Made by a program: the position numbers and the translations under genes
The notes under the pieces: generated by a model
Seen by the model: only the letters and a program-made list of their open reading frames with translations
Told to the model about the DNA's origin: nothing
Databases searched by the model: none
In this document: one piece after another, positions 35,236 through 46,085 of the stretch
Layout: each line of letters opens with the position of its first letter
How positions within the stretch are numbered: position 1 is the stretch's first letter
Source of the DNA: Exilibacterium tricleocarpae
GTDB lineage: Bacteria; Pseudomonadota; Gammaproteobacteria; Pseudomonadales; Cellvibrionaceae
Direction of reading: 5' to 3'
Assembly: GCF_007004655.1 (NCBI RefSeq)
Contig: NZ_ML660087.1
Coordinates: 320,987-384,986 of the forward strand
DNA: 64,000 nt

Positions 35236-36660
35236 TTACTGCGGAATTGCACCCAGGACGATTTGATCACCAGAAAAACTGCCTTTTTGGGTCAAAAGAA
35301 ATCTACCGTCTCGGCTCATCGCCGGTCTCGCAAGCGCGGTGACGGCAGAAAGCCCGTTGACGACAAAGCTACGGTTTTGTGTTGCGCGATCATAAACAAA
35401 GTGATCACCATTATTCAGATAGGAAATGCGCCGTCCTTCAGCATCCATCGTGGGCTCGGTTCCGCCATCGTTTGTGATTCGCGTCATTTCCAGCGTGGTG
35501 CGATCGAACATAAACACATCGGCTAATCCGTTGTTGTCACCCAAGACGATGTTTGAACTCGAGGAGGAAAAAACGATTTTTGAGCCGTCTGCCGACATTT
35601 GAGGAAATCGGCCGCCCGTAGGGGTTAGAGAAGTATAGGACCGACTGATTAACGTATAGCGATTGGTCGCGCGATCCAAAAGAAATACGTCCATTGTACG
35701 CTCGGCAGTGTCTCCCGGTACCACGTTACTTGCATTAGTCTCAAAGACAACGAAACGACCGTTGCTGCTAACAGATACGTTATCCATTAATGCATTGCGC
35801 GGGATTCTATTGCCGTCAAACCCTGGTGGAAGAATGTCAAACGCTCTACCGGTTTGAAAATCGTAGAAAGAGATGCCCTCATCCAGCATCGCGAGGTATC
35901 GGCCGTCGTCGCTATATTCAAACTCACGAACATTAAGCCCTGGGGTTAGAATGCTGAAATCTTTCGTAATGAGATCGCGCATTGTGACGCCGTCTCGGCT
36001 CATATATACCAAGAACCGCCCGTCGGGTGAGAACGCTGGTTGTACGGATTCTGCCTGGTGGAATGAACCATCGCTATTCTCGTTTGCGTAGAATGTACGG
36101 TTATTTATCCTATCCCGAACACCAATATGAACATATCGGTTGTCTGACACGGGAGGAGGCGTGACACTTGGGTCGAGGTTTAGCGCAGTTGTAACGAACG
36201 CCGCGGTCAAGCCATCAGGACTTATAGCGGGGAAAAAACTGTCGTCGTCTCCCTGTTCTCCTAGACTGTTGACGCTCAATACCTCCTCGCCCTTGATGTC
36301 AACAACGTGAACGTTCCCCCAATCTGTGAAGATTTGGAAATCGTGGACTGTACCCAAAAATCGAAGGCGAAATTCATGCTCGCCCGGGGCGTCAATGGAA
36401 AGCTCATATGTTGAGATGCTGGCATCTAATGTAGTGATGGTGGAAAAATCCGCCTCGACAGGAGCCCGTATTTGTAATTCTTTACTGGTAAATGGACTGG
36501 CTGGATCGGGGTTTTCAAGGGTTAAGGTAAATCTGCTACCACTGGACACAGAGGCGGGACCGCTTACGCTTGGGCCTGCCCCTGTTTGAGCGTGAACACC
36601 CATAATGTTAAAGCTAATGAAAAAGATAAAGCACTGAACGACAGATGAACGACTTAACAT
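35236..36660 (-). CDS. Exported PD40/TolB-like beta-propeller protein
   Basis: A 474-residue protein with a signal peptide ending GVHAQ. Residues about 25-120 look like an Ig-like domain (SVSSGSRFTLTLENPDPASP); the remainder is a propeller of PD40 repeats with the S/D-x-DGR/G-x-x-V/I-x-F pattern: AISPDGLTAAFVT, AFSPDGRFLVYMS, EYSDDGRYLAML, SVSSNGRFVVFET, QMSADGSKIVFSS, TMDAEGRRISYL and AMSRDGRFLLTQ, about seven blades. Such proteins bind other proteins or report on cell-surface state; no catalytic site is seen. It stands alone, reading toward the gene-poor gap. Confidence 0.8.
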   Translation of the reverse strand: MLSRSSVVQCFIFFISFNIMGVHAQTGAGPSVSGPASVSSGSRFTLTLENPDPASPFTSKELQIRAPVEADFSTITTLDASISTYELSIDAPGEHEFRLRFLGTVHDFQIFTDWGNVHVVDIKGEEVLSVNSLGEQGDDDSFFPAISPDGLTAAFVTTALNLDPSVTPPPVSDNRYVHIGVRDRINNRTFYANENSDGSFHQAESVQPAFSPDGRFLVYMSRDGVTMRDLITKDFSILTPGLNVREFEYSDDGRYLAMLDEGISFYDFQTGRAFDILPPGFDGNRIPRNALMDNVSVSSNGRFVVFETNASNVVPGDTAERTMDVFLLDRATNRYTLISRSYTSLTPTGGRFPQMSADGSKIVFSSSSSNIVLGDNNGLADVFMFDRTTLEMTRITNDGGTEPTMDAEGRRISYLNNGDHFVYDRATQNRSFVVNGLSAVTALARPAMSRDGRFLLTQKGSFSGDQIVLGAIPQ

Positions 36661-36876
36661 GCTAACGATACTCCCATAGTAAACAGCATGTGACTAATTT
36701 TTCTCCGTGCTGCGAATGGTATCATGGGGGGAGACGCTATGTGAGGTGAGGTATGCCACTTGCTTTGTTTAGACGTCACAAAATGGCGCGATGCTACGTT
36801 CTTTGAAATATTTCTCATTTCACAAAAACTCTGTAAGAATGTGTTGCAATGCGACGTTTAATAGTGATGTTAGTAA

Positions 36877-36936
36877 GTTCTGGGGACAGTTTATCTAACT
36901 CCACTAATCTCCTGCTTTGGCCAGTGACGGGCTTTT
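36877..36936. repeat. Solitary REP copy
   Basis: GTTCTGGGGACAGTTTATCT followed by AACTCC and, after a gap, TTTGGCCAGTGACGGGC matches the left end of the transposase element at 31891-31948 over about 60 bases. The rest of 36661-37015 holds the promoter region of the propeller gene and nothing else recognised. Confidence 0.75.
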
Positions 36937-37015
36937 ATATTTAGGCGAGAGGAGGCGCCTTAGGTGAGCGCTATCAGGTGCTGTGCAAGCAGACTTAGAC
37001 TTTAGGAAACCCTTG

Positions 37016-37402
37016 ATGAATGAGTCAACACTACTACTGGCGAAAATGATGGCCCCCTATCTCCTTGTAACGGGGTTAGGATTTTTTCTGTCCAAAGATT
37101 TTTATGTAAGAATGTTAAACGAATCTGACCGTGCCCATCCCGTGACGATTAATTTATCGGGAATGGTGCACTTCTTTATCGGTATGGCCGTTATTCTCGT
37201 CCATCCCTTGTGGGGCAGCTTGCTGGAGGTGATTGTCAGCCTGATGGGCATCGGCTTTATGCTGAAAGGCGCGCTGTTGATAGCGATACCCAAGGTGATT
37301 ATGAAGTCCAACAACGCCACCGTTGCCCGACTTCCCAAAGTGGGAGCCGGCTTTCTGGCTATGAGTGCCTACCTCGCCTACGCCGCATTTTTCGCTGCCT
37401 GA
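37016..37402 (+). CDS. Small integral membrane protein, unknown function
   Basis: A 128-residue protein with four hydrophobic segments: MMAPYLLVTGLGFFLS, MVHFFIGMAVILV, LLEVIVSLMGIGFMLKGALLIAI and VGAGFLAMSAYLAYAAFFA. The pattern is common for small hypothetical inner-membrane proteins; no motif gives a function. ATG 37016 follows AGGAAA. It lies just before a tandem hairpin array and is not obviously linked to other genes. Confidence 0.7.
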   Translation: MNESTLLLAKMMAPYLLVTGLGFFLSKDFYVRMLNESDRAHPVTINLSGMVHFFIGMAVILVHPLWGSLLEVIVSLMGIGFMLKGALLIAIPKVIMKSNNATVARLPKVGAGFLAMSAYLAYAAFFAA

Positions 37403-37484
37403 GCTGCTGACTGGCAAAAGTTTAAGTCCCGACTGAAGTTACCGCTTGGGTCGGAGTCCGCGCTGTCGACCGGTCAAGTGGCCT

Positions 37485-37747
37485 GAAGTTAGGTCCCCGC
37501 ACCGTGCCGCCGGGAGAGGCGCCCTATGGAAAGGGAGTGGCGCCGTTCTAGGGGGACGCAACTGGAGTTACGTCCCCGCACCGTGCCACTGGAAGAGGTG
37601 CCTTTAGAAAGGGGAGTGGCACCATTCTAGGGGGACGCAACTGAAGTTACGTCCCCGCACCGTGCCGCCGGGAGAGGCGCCCTAAGGAAGGGGAGTGGCA
37701 CCAGTCTAAGGGGACGTAACTGAAGTTACATCCCTGCACCTTGCCAC
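37485..37747. repeat. 79-bp tandem hairpin array
   Basis: Units start at 37485, 37564, 37643 and 37722 with an exact 79-bp period; the fourth is partial. Each unit begins GAAGTTACGTCCCCGCACC and closes with TCTAGGGGGACGCAACT, so the ends pair (GTCCCC/GGGGAC) around inner dyads such as GGTGCC/GGCACC. It is a REP/BIME-like array just upstream of an ECF promoter. Confidence 0.9.
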
Positions 37748-37861
37748 TGCGAGTAGTACCACTGCGAGTAGTGCCATTCCAGACAATCCCTACTTTTCTG
37801 CTTCCGTTCCCCCTCTCTGCGGGACCCAAAAATCGCAATGCAAAAAAATTTGTCCGGTGAG

Positions 37862-37888
37862 GGAATAAAACCCGCCGGCGCCCGTTTA
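37862..37888 (+). promoter_or_regulatory. ECF sigma promoter (GGAATAAAA-N12-CGTTTA)
   Basis: GGAATAAAA at 37862-37870 and CGTTTA at 37883-37888, separated by 12 bases. The same two boxes with the same spacing precede the sigma factor gene at 45570. It lies 75 bp upstream of ATG 37963 and should drive the operon to 43071. Confidence 0.7.
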
Positions 37889-37962
37889 CCCAGTAAGAGA
37901 CCCGATATTGTCTCACTCACGGCCGCTTAGGCGGGTTTTATTCGTATATGGGAGTTACTGTG

Positions 37963-39099
37963 ATGGAAGTCAAATTGCGAGATGGTGAACTTAAAGCAGC
38001 CAAGGTTTCATTTGCCTGTCGGCGGGTGAATTTACAAAAAGCGCGCCTGTTGCTGCGTGAACCCTATAGCCCCCAAGCCGGCGATGTCGTGCTGGCGGAG
38101 ATCGAGCGAATCGGTCAACACAAGCGCATCGAACTGGTCAATGGCCGCCGCGCGCTCCTGGCCGAAGGCGACCGGGTGATTCTGTCTTACGGCAACCGCT
38201 ACGCCCCCGATCAATTCGAGGGCCTTGTACCTCACAACCTGGCCGTGTGCGATATGGTCGCCGCCGGAGGCATCGCCGCCACGGCCGTGGCGCGCAATCT
38301 GCGCATGGACCCGGCCACCCGTATCCGGCCGCTGGGAGTGCTCGCCGACGCCCAGGGCCGGGTGCTGAACCTGGCTGACTTCAGCCTGCCCGCAATGTCA
38401 GTCAAAGGCACTTTGCCGCCCGTGTTTGTGGTCTGCGGCACCTCGATGAACGCCGGTAAAACCCATGCCGCCTGCAGCCTGGTCACGGGCTTGAGCGCCA
38501 TGGGATACCGGGTCGGTGCCACCAAGCTGACCGGCACCGGCGCCGGCGGCGATGTCTGGCGCATGATCGATGCCGGTGCCAGCAAGGTGCTCGATTTCAC
38601 CGACGCCGGCCTGCCCTCGACTTACCTGGAGGACCCGCAGACATTGATCGAGGCGTCCGAGTCGCTACTCGCCAATCTGGCGGCGGCCGATGTCGACGTG
38701 ATTGTCGCTGAGATTGCCGACGGCCTCGGCCACGCGGAAACCTGCGCGCTGTTGGAATCGGAACGCCTGCAGGCGCACACCCACGGCGTGTTGTTTGCCG
38801 CCGGTGATTCCCTCGGTGCCAGCGCCGGTTTCAACTGGCTGCTCGAGCGGCAACTGCCGGTACTCGGCATCAGCGGGGCGCTGACACTGTCGCCACTGGC
38901 GATTCGCGAAGTGCGTGCGCTGGTGCCGGTGGAACCCATCACGGCCCAGGAACTGGCCTCGCCCAGAGACTTGCGCACGATCCTGCCGGGCGAGGTATTG
39001 CCCTCGGCCATGATTCAAGCCCAGGTCAAGGCCATACCTGCCGCCGCGGTGATGTTGCCGGCGAACAGTGCTGAAATTTGCGGGCCGAGTGTTCAGTAG
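37963..39099 (+). CDS. DUF1611-family P-loop protein
   Basis: A 378-residue cytoplasmic protein. The N-terminal third is beta-rich (KKARLLLREPYSP-like start, GDVVLAEIERIGQHKRIEL). The C-terminal part is a P-loop domain of DUF1611 type: Walker A-like CGTSMNAGKTHAACSLV (near residue 160), KLTGTGAGGDVWRMIDAGA, then VIVAEIADGLGHAET as Walker B region. DUF1611 members include N-acyltransferase-like proteins of D-amino acid metabolism, but the role here is unproven. ATG 37963 has GGAG eight bases upstream; an ATG at 37948 is in frame. First gene of a probable ECF-controlled operon. Confidence 0.82.
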   Translation: MEVKLRDGELKAAKVSFACRRVNLQKARLLLREPYSPQAGDVVLAEIERIGQHKRIELVNGRRALLAEGDRVILSYGNRYAPDQFEGLVPHNLAVCDMVAAGGIAATAVARNLRMDPATRIRPLGVLADAQGRVLNLADFSLPAMSVKGTLPPVFVVCGTSMNAGKTHAACSLVTGLSAMGYRVGATKLTGTGAGGDVWRMIDAGASKVLDFTDAGLPSTYLEDPQTLIEASESLLANLAAADVDVIVAEIADGLGHAETCALLESERLQAHTHGVLFAAGDSLGASAGFNWLLERQLPVLGISGALTLSPLAIREVRALVPVEPITAQELASPRDLRTILPGEVLPSAMIQAQVKAIPAAAVMLPANSAEICGPSVQ

Positions 39100-39135
39100 C
39101 GGCGCGCGGGTATAGGGACTGTTGGGGGTAGAGTC

Positions 39136-40830
39136 ATGCAAAAGTCAAAGCGCGTTGAAAAGCCACTACCGATTTGGCAGGGCCGGCGCCGGCTGTATCT
39201 GGCCGGGCTGGTGGCCATGGGTATTGCCCAGGCGGTGGTGATTCTGGGGGTGGGGATGCTGGTGGCCCGGGTGTTCACCCGCATCGGCAACTCCCCCGAC
39301 ACCGGCACGGTGGCCGATGTCGCCCTGCCGCTGGCCCTGATAGCGGTAGCTGCAGTGGTACTGGCAGTGCTGCGCTGGGCGGAGCGGGTTTGTGCCGAGC
39401 ACCTCGGCCAGGACTATGTCGTGCAAATGCGACTGCGGTTGTTCCGGCACCTGCTGCGCGCCAACCAACGGGTGGCGCAGCGGTGGTCTCACGGTGCCAT
39501 GATGCTGCGGTTTGTGACCGACTTGAACGGCCTGCGCCGCTGGGTGGCACTGGGGTTGGGGCGGCTGCTGGTCATTGTCACCACGGCGGTGGTGGTGCTC
39601 GGTGCGCTGACTTACCTGCAGCCGATGCTGGCGGGCCTGATTGCGGCGGTGTTGTTGATCGGTTTGTTGATCGGCGGCTTGATCGGATCGGGATTGCCCG
39701 CGCCCACTCGCGCCGCTCGCAAATACCGCGCGCGTCTGGCCGCCACGGTTAATGATCGGGTCAGTACCGTATCGACCGTGCAGGCTTACCTGCAGGAGCA
39801 ACGGGAAATGCGCCGGGTGCGCCGCCAGAGTAAAGACCTGTACCGGGAGCTGTTGGGGCGTGCGCACATACTGGGTTTTCTGCAGGGCGCGCTCGAAGCC
39901 ACCGGCGTGCTCGCCACCGCCGCGCTGTTGATCGCCGGCCTCGGGCTGGTGGGCGAGGGGCGCCTGACCGCCGGCGATATCGCCGGTGGCATGACCCTGA
40001 CGGGGCTGCTGTTGTCGCCGCTGCGCGATCTGGGGCGTATTTTTGACTACTGGCAGCAGTGGCAGATTTCCCACGAAAAGATCGCCGGCTTTATGCGTTT
40101 GCCGGCGCGCCGTCCCCGTACTGCGACGCCGGCGGCCGTCGATATTCCGCCGGAGGGACCGGGTCATCTGCGAGCCCGCGGCTTTGCCATCGACGGGTTG
40201 CTGGAGCCGTGTGATTTTGACATCGAAGCGGGACAGCATATCGTGCTCGAAGGCGCTAACGGCGTCGGCAAAACCACGCTGTTACTCACGCTTGCCGGGG
40301 TTTTGCCGCTGCAGCGAGGGTCGCTGGAACTGGACGGCTGTCCGCTCAGCGCCTACGGCGATATGGCGTTGCGCCGCGCCGGTATCGGCCTGGTGTCGCC
40401 GGACCTGGGCCTGATGCGCGGCTCGCTGGCCCGCAACATCACCTATGCCAACCCCGGTGCCAGTGAGCAGGAGATCGCCGCCGTTATCCGCGATTGCGGG
40501 CTGGCGGAACTGGTCGAGAGTCTGCCCGGTGGATTGAAGACACGTCTCAGCGAAGGCGGCAAAAATCTCTCGCTGGGCGAACGCAAGCGCGTGATGCTGG
40601 CGCGCACCTTACTGATCGGACCGCGTCTGCTGTTACTGGACGAAATGGATGCACACCTCGACAGCCAGTCTTTAAAACTTATCGAAGCCGCGTTGGCGCA
40701 CTTTCAAGGCACTGTTATTGAAGTCAGCCATAGCCACCGGCTTTCCCTGAAAAAACGCCAGCGGCGCTGGCTTCTGCAAGAGCGCCGACTTAACGAAATT
40801 ACCAATGATTCCGTGGAGGACTTATGTTAA
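39136..40830 (+). CDS. ABC exporter, fused membrane and ATPase domains
   Basis: A 564-residue half-transporter acting as a dimer in the inner membrane. Six hydrophobic helices lie within about residues 20-300, followed by one ATPase domain: Walker A EGANGVGKTT near 372, Q-loop region, signature LSLGERKRVMLAR near 478 (LSLGE in place of LSGGQ), Walker B LLLLDEMDAHLD near 500 and H-loop EVSHSHR. The architecture is that of lipid, peptide or toxin exporters. It starts 36 bp behind the P-loop gene and its last codons overlap the porin gene by 7 bases, so the three are co-translated. Substrate unknown. Confidence 0.88.
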   Translation: MQKSKRVEKPLPIWQGRRRLYLAGLVAMGIAQAVVILGVGMLVARVFTRIGNSPDTGTVADVALPLALIAVAAVVLAVLRWAERVCAEHLGQDYVVQMRLRLFRHLLRANQRVAQRWSHGAMMLRFVTDLNGLRRWVALGLGRLLVIVTTAVVVLGALTYLQPMLAGLIAAVLLIGLLIGGLIGSGLPAPTRAARKYRARLAATVNDRVSTVSTVQAYLQEQREMRRVRRQSKDLYRELLGRAHILGFLQGALEATGVLATAALLIAGLGLVGEGRLTAGDIAGGMTLTGLLLSPLRDLGRIFDYWQQWQISHEKIAGFMRLPARRPRTATPAAVDIPPEGPGHLRARGFAIDGLLEPCDFDIEAGQHIVLEGANGVGKTTLLLTLAGVLPLQRGSLELDGCPLSAYGDMALRRAGIGLVSPDLGLMRGSLARNITYANPGASEQEIAAVIRDCGLAELVESLPGGLKTRLSEGGKNLSLGERKRVMLARTLLIGPRLLLLDEMDAHLDSQSLKLIEAALAHFQGTVIEVSHSHRLSLKKRQRRWLLQERRLNEITNDSVEDLC

Positions 40831-42026
40831 TTGCACAGAGAAATTTTCGCAGCGTTATTCGCACCCTGACCGCCGTCGCGGCCTGCAACCTTGCCGCAAC
40901 TGCGCCCGCGCTCGCCGGCTTCAAGGACGGCCGTGTCGAAACTGAGGTTGGCGATCTCAAGGTGCGCCTGGACGGCCGCTTTATGTACGACGGCCTGCTC
41001 GATTCCAGTTTGCCCGCCGCCGACGAAAACAACGCCGACTGGCGCCGTGCCCGCCTCGGGTTGCGCCTGAACTGGGATAACGACTGGCGCTTTCGCGCCA
41101 GCGCCGACACTCTCGACGATGAGGTCAGCCTGCGCGACCTGCGGGTGGAGTATCGGGGCTGGCCGGTGCATCTGGCACTGGGTCGTATGCAAGAGCCGTT
41201 CGGTATGTCGGAAAACGAAAGCTCCAATAATCTCGGGCTAATGGAGCGCCCGCTCGCCACGGTGCTGGGGCCGGACTTTAGCACCGGTGTGCGGGCCAAT
41301 ACCCGCGGCAAAAACTGGGGGCTGACCATGGGTGTATTCGGGCCGGATATCGCCGGGCTGAAAATTACGAACGACGATGAGAACGCCGACGAGTCTATCA
41401 ACGCCCGCGCCACCTACCGGCCGTTGCGTACCCGTCAGGTACTGTTACACCTGGGCGCCTCGGTCAGCCATCGCGAAACCGAGGGGGGTGTGCGTTTCAA
41501 CTCGAGGCCGGAAAGCACACTGCTGAGTGGGCTGAATATCTCGCACCCGCGCATCGAGGACGCTGACCAGTATGGACTTTACGGTCTCGAGTTTGCACTG
41601 CGCAACGGGCCGCGATTGCTCAAGGCAGAATATATCGCCGCTGATGTCGATCGCGATCTGGGCGCCGCCGCCCAGTTCGACGGCTACTATGTCGAGGGGA
41701 GTTGGGCGCTGACCGGCGAGCGTCGTCGCTACAGTGTGCGCAACGGTGTGTTTGGCGGTATCGATCCAAAACGTCCGGTGACTGACGGCGGTCTGGGCGC
41801 CTGGGAAATTGCCGCCCGCTACAGCCGCTTGAACCTGCGCGACGCCGATATCGATCTGGATGGCGATATCGACGGCGAGGACGGGGAGGTGACTTCCCTG
41901 GGGTTGAACTGGTATCCGGTGCGCAATGCCCGTGTCATGGTCAATGCCCTGCGTATCAGCGAGATAGGCGGCAGCAGCACCGATAAGGAGAACGCGGTGC
42001 AGATTCGGGCACAGTTTTTCTTCTAA
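40824..42026 (+). CDS. Outer-membrane porin, phosphate-selective O/P type
   Basis: A 400-residue beta-barrel protein. The signal peptide ends about TAPALA. The sequence follows the Porin_O_P family: VRLDGRFMYDGLL, DWRRARLGLRLNWDNDWRFRASAD, LRDLRVEYRGWPVHLALGRM, then EPFGMSENESSNN, and the terminal strand AVQIRAQFFF with a final Phe. A DxDxDG stretch (DLDGDIDGEDGE) could be an acidic loop or Ca site. Its ATG overlaps the exporter stop. Members form anion or oligosaccharide channels; in this operon it may complete the export or uptake route across the outer membrane. Confidence 0.85.
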   Translation: MLIAQRNFRSVIRTLTAVAACNLAATAPALAGFKDGRVETEVGDLKVRLDGRFMYDGLLDSSLPAADENNADWRRARLGLRLNWDNDWRFRASADTLDDEVSLRDLRVEYRGWPVHLALGRMQEPFGMSENESSNNLGLMERPLATVLGPDFSTGVRANTRGKNWGLTMGVFGPDIAGLKITNDDENADESINARATYRPLRTRQVLLHLGASVSHRETEGGVRFNSRPESTLLSGLNISHPRIEDADQYGLYGLEFALRNGPRLLKAEYIAADVDRDLGAAAQFDGYYVEGSWALTGERRRYSVRNGVFGGIDPKRPVTDGGLGAWEIAARYSRLNLRDADIDLDGDIDGEDGEVTSLGLNWYPVRNARVMVNALRISEIGGSSTDKENAVQIRAQFFF

Positions 42027-42162
42027 AAACCGGCGCCACCCGCTACAGTGTCCCGATCAGGATGATAACGGGGCACTGACCGATAGTGGCGCGGGGCTAT
42101 CTGAACATGCAAATCAGCACCGCCGACCCTTGGGATTGACAGACAGATTTGAGGATAGATTT

Positions 42163-43071
42163 ATGAACGTTTTCCGCAAGCACACTGAATTCTTGGCGAT
42201 CTGCCTGGCCGCCGCCGCGCTGGCGCAACCGGCGTTCAGCGACTTCAGCGCCGAGGTCAGCGCCGGGGTGGAATATGACAGCAATATCTCCGTGGAGCGG
42301 CTGGATATCAACACCACAGAAAGTGATTATGCGGCCCTTGTGGATCTCGACCTGGACTATAAATTGTCCCTGACCAAGGCGGTGAAGGTAACGACCGGCT
42401 ACAGTTTTTCCCAGAGCCTGCACCAGGACCTGGACGATTTCGATGTCCAGACGCATTTGTTCTCCGCCGGTTTGAGCAGCGATTTCGGTCGCACCACAGC
42501 GGGAGTGAACTATTATTACGCGGATTCATCGCTGGGTGGTGACGGTTTCCTGACGTTGCAGCAGGCCAGTCCTTATATCAGCCATTATTTTACCAAGCAG
42601 GTTTTTTTGCGCTCAGCTTTTACTTACACGGATAAAGACTTTGACGGCCGTCCGGCGCGAGATGCGGATGCCGCCGCACTCGGTGCCGACCTGTACTATT
42701 TTATTGACGGTTCCAAGCACTATGTCTCTTTCGGTTACAAGTACGAAGATGAGGACGCCAACACCGACCGCTTTGATCACGACAGCCAACAACTGCGACT
42801 GCGCTGGGTCAAACGGCTGGATATTCTGGGGAAGGAATCGAAACTGAAACTGGGGTGGCGCTACGAGCAGCGCGACTACGATGCCATCGACTCCGCCGGT
42901 ACCCGGCGGCGCGATGACGATCGTCACCGCTGGGAGGCGGAACTGGAGTTGCCCTTATCCAAGCAGAGTTACCTGGCGCTGGAATATCAATACAGCGATT
43001 ACGAGTCGACGCTGGCCGCCGCCGATTACACCCAACATATGGCGCGGGTGCGTGCTGGTTATAAATTTTAA
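42163..43071 (+). CDS. Outer-membrane beta-barrel protein
   Basis: A 302-residue protein with a signal peptide (to about FSD) and a run of amphipathic strands ending HMARVRAGYKF, with terminal Phe. The mature start AEVSAGVEYDSNISVERLD and the strand pattern (VNYYYADSSLGGDG, VSFGYKYEDEDANTDRFDHD) resemble the 14-strand barrel of surface lipoprotein assembly modifier-type proteins, but without the TPR-like N-terminal part. ATG 42163 has GAGGAT upstream; an earlier TTG gives no signal peptide. Last gene of the operon starting at 37963, ending near a convergent protease gene. Confidence 0.75.
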   Translation: MNVFRKHTEFLAICLAAAALAQPAFSDFSAEVSAGVEYDSNISVERLDINTTESDYAALVDLDLDYKLSLTKAVKVTTGYSFSQSLHQDLDDFDVQTHLFSAGLSSDFGRTTAGVNYYYADSSLGGDGFLTLQQASPYISHYFTKQVFLRSAFTYTDKDFDGRPARDADAAALGADLYYFIDGSKHYVSFGYKYEDEDANTDRFDHDSQQLRLRWVKRLDILGKESKLKLGWRYEQRDYDAIDSAGTRRRDDDRHRWEAELELPLSKQSYLALEYQYSDYESTLAAADYTQHMARVRAGYKF

Positions 43072-43280
43072 CCGGTCAATTGGGACTTTCCTGCTCAAGC
43101 ACTGCCATCGCCAAAAGTAAGCACCCGGATCGAGACCGTGTTAGTTAAGGGCACCAAAACCTGCTCGAGGTAAAAGTTTTCATTTGTCGAAGCACTAACT
43201 GATTGCCACTGCGGTTTACTGTCGCCGCAGTAATCCGACAAAGTGCAACAGCTCCCGGAGATTACACAGGCACACAATGC

Positions 43281-45428
<2,148 letters not shown>

Positions 45429-45522
45429 TTCGATAGGCTACCACCCGGTGTGGGAATATGAATAGTAACCATTGGCCGTCGTATAATAAATGGCCGGGTC
45501 AACAATTAATTCCTCTTTGGAG

Positions 45523-45549
45523 GGAATAAAACAAGCTCTGGCGCGTTTA
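45523..45549 (+). promoter_or_regulatory. ECF sigma promoter, autoregulatory
   Basis: GGAATAAAA (45523-45531), 12-base spacer, CGTTTA (45544-45549), 20 bp upstream of the sigma factor ATG. Identical boxes and spacing precede the operon at 37963, which indicates that this sigma factor activates itself and that operon. Confidence 0.7.
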
Positions 45550-45569
45550 CCAATTAACAGGTCGCATAA

Positions 45570-46085
45570 ATGACACAAGCAGTAGGTGAGATTAAGGCGG
45601 TAATTTTGCAGGAGCTGCCGAGGTTGCGTCGGTTTGCCTTCTCTCTCACCGCCTCGAAAGCCGATGCCGATGACCTGGTGCAGAATGCCGTCGTGCGGAT
45701 GCTCAAGGCGGGTCTGCCGGCCAATGCGGAAGTGGTGCCCTGGATGTTGCGAATTTGTAAAAATCTGTGGATCGACGAGATACGCTCCCGCGAAGTGCGG
45801 GTAAAGGCCGCCGATGCCATCAGTCTGGAAAGCGACACCCAGGTGCAGCAGGGCGAACAGCAGATTCAGGGCCGCCTGGATTTACAGCGGGTGGTGCGGG
45901 CAATGACGACGCTGTCGGACAACCAGCGTCTGGCCCTGACCCTGGTCGCTATCGACGGTATGAGTTATGCCGAGGCCGCCGAGGTGCTGGACGTTCCGGT
46001 GGGAACCATTATGAGTCGCGTGGCGCGCGCACGGGAAAGCTTGCAGAAGCATTTCCAACATCAAGCGGAGGAAATGACACCATGA
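45570..46085 (+). CDS. ECF-family RNA polymerase sigma factor
   Basis: A 171-residue sigma factor with only regions 2 and 4. Region 2 spans about residues 14-80 (RLRRFAFSLTASKADADDLVQNAVVRMLK, WMLRICKNLWIDEIRSR); region 4 about 105-160 (LSDNQRLALTLVAIDGMSYAEAAEVLDVPVGTIMSRVARARESL), with a textbook recognition helix. It overlaps the anti-sigma gene by 4 bases (ATGA), the normal arrangement for coupled synthesis. A strong match to its own promoter class at 45523 and 37862 suggests positive autoregulation once the anti-sigma factor releases it. Confidence 0.94.
   Translation: MTQAVGEIKAVILQELPRLRRFAFSLTASKADADDLVQNAVVRMLKAGLPANAEVVPWMLRICKNLWIDEIRSREVRVKAADAISLESDTQVQQGEQQIQGRLDLQRVVRAMTTLSDNQRLALTLVAIDGMSYAEAAEVLDVPVGTIMSRVARARESLQKHFQHQAEEMTP

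Noticed and set aside
37485..37747. Considered as a CRISPR array
   Set aside because: Units are contiguous 79-bp copies without unique spacers, and no cas gene is present.
37863..37943. Inverted match GAATAAAACCCGCC / GGCGGGTTTTATTC read as an attenuator
   Set aside because: The left arm is part of the -35 box and would not be transcribed, so the hairpin cannot form in the RNA.
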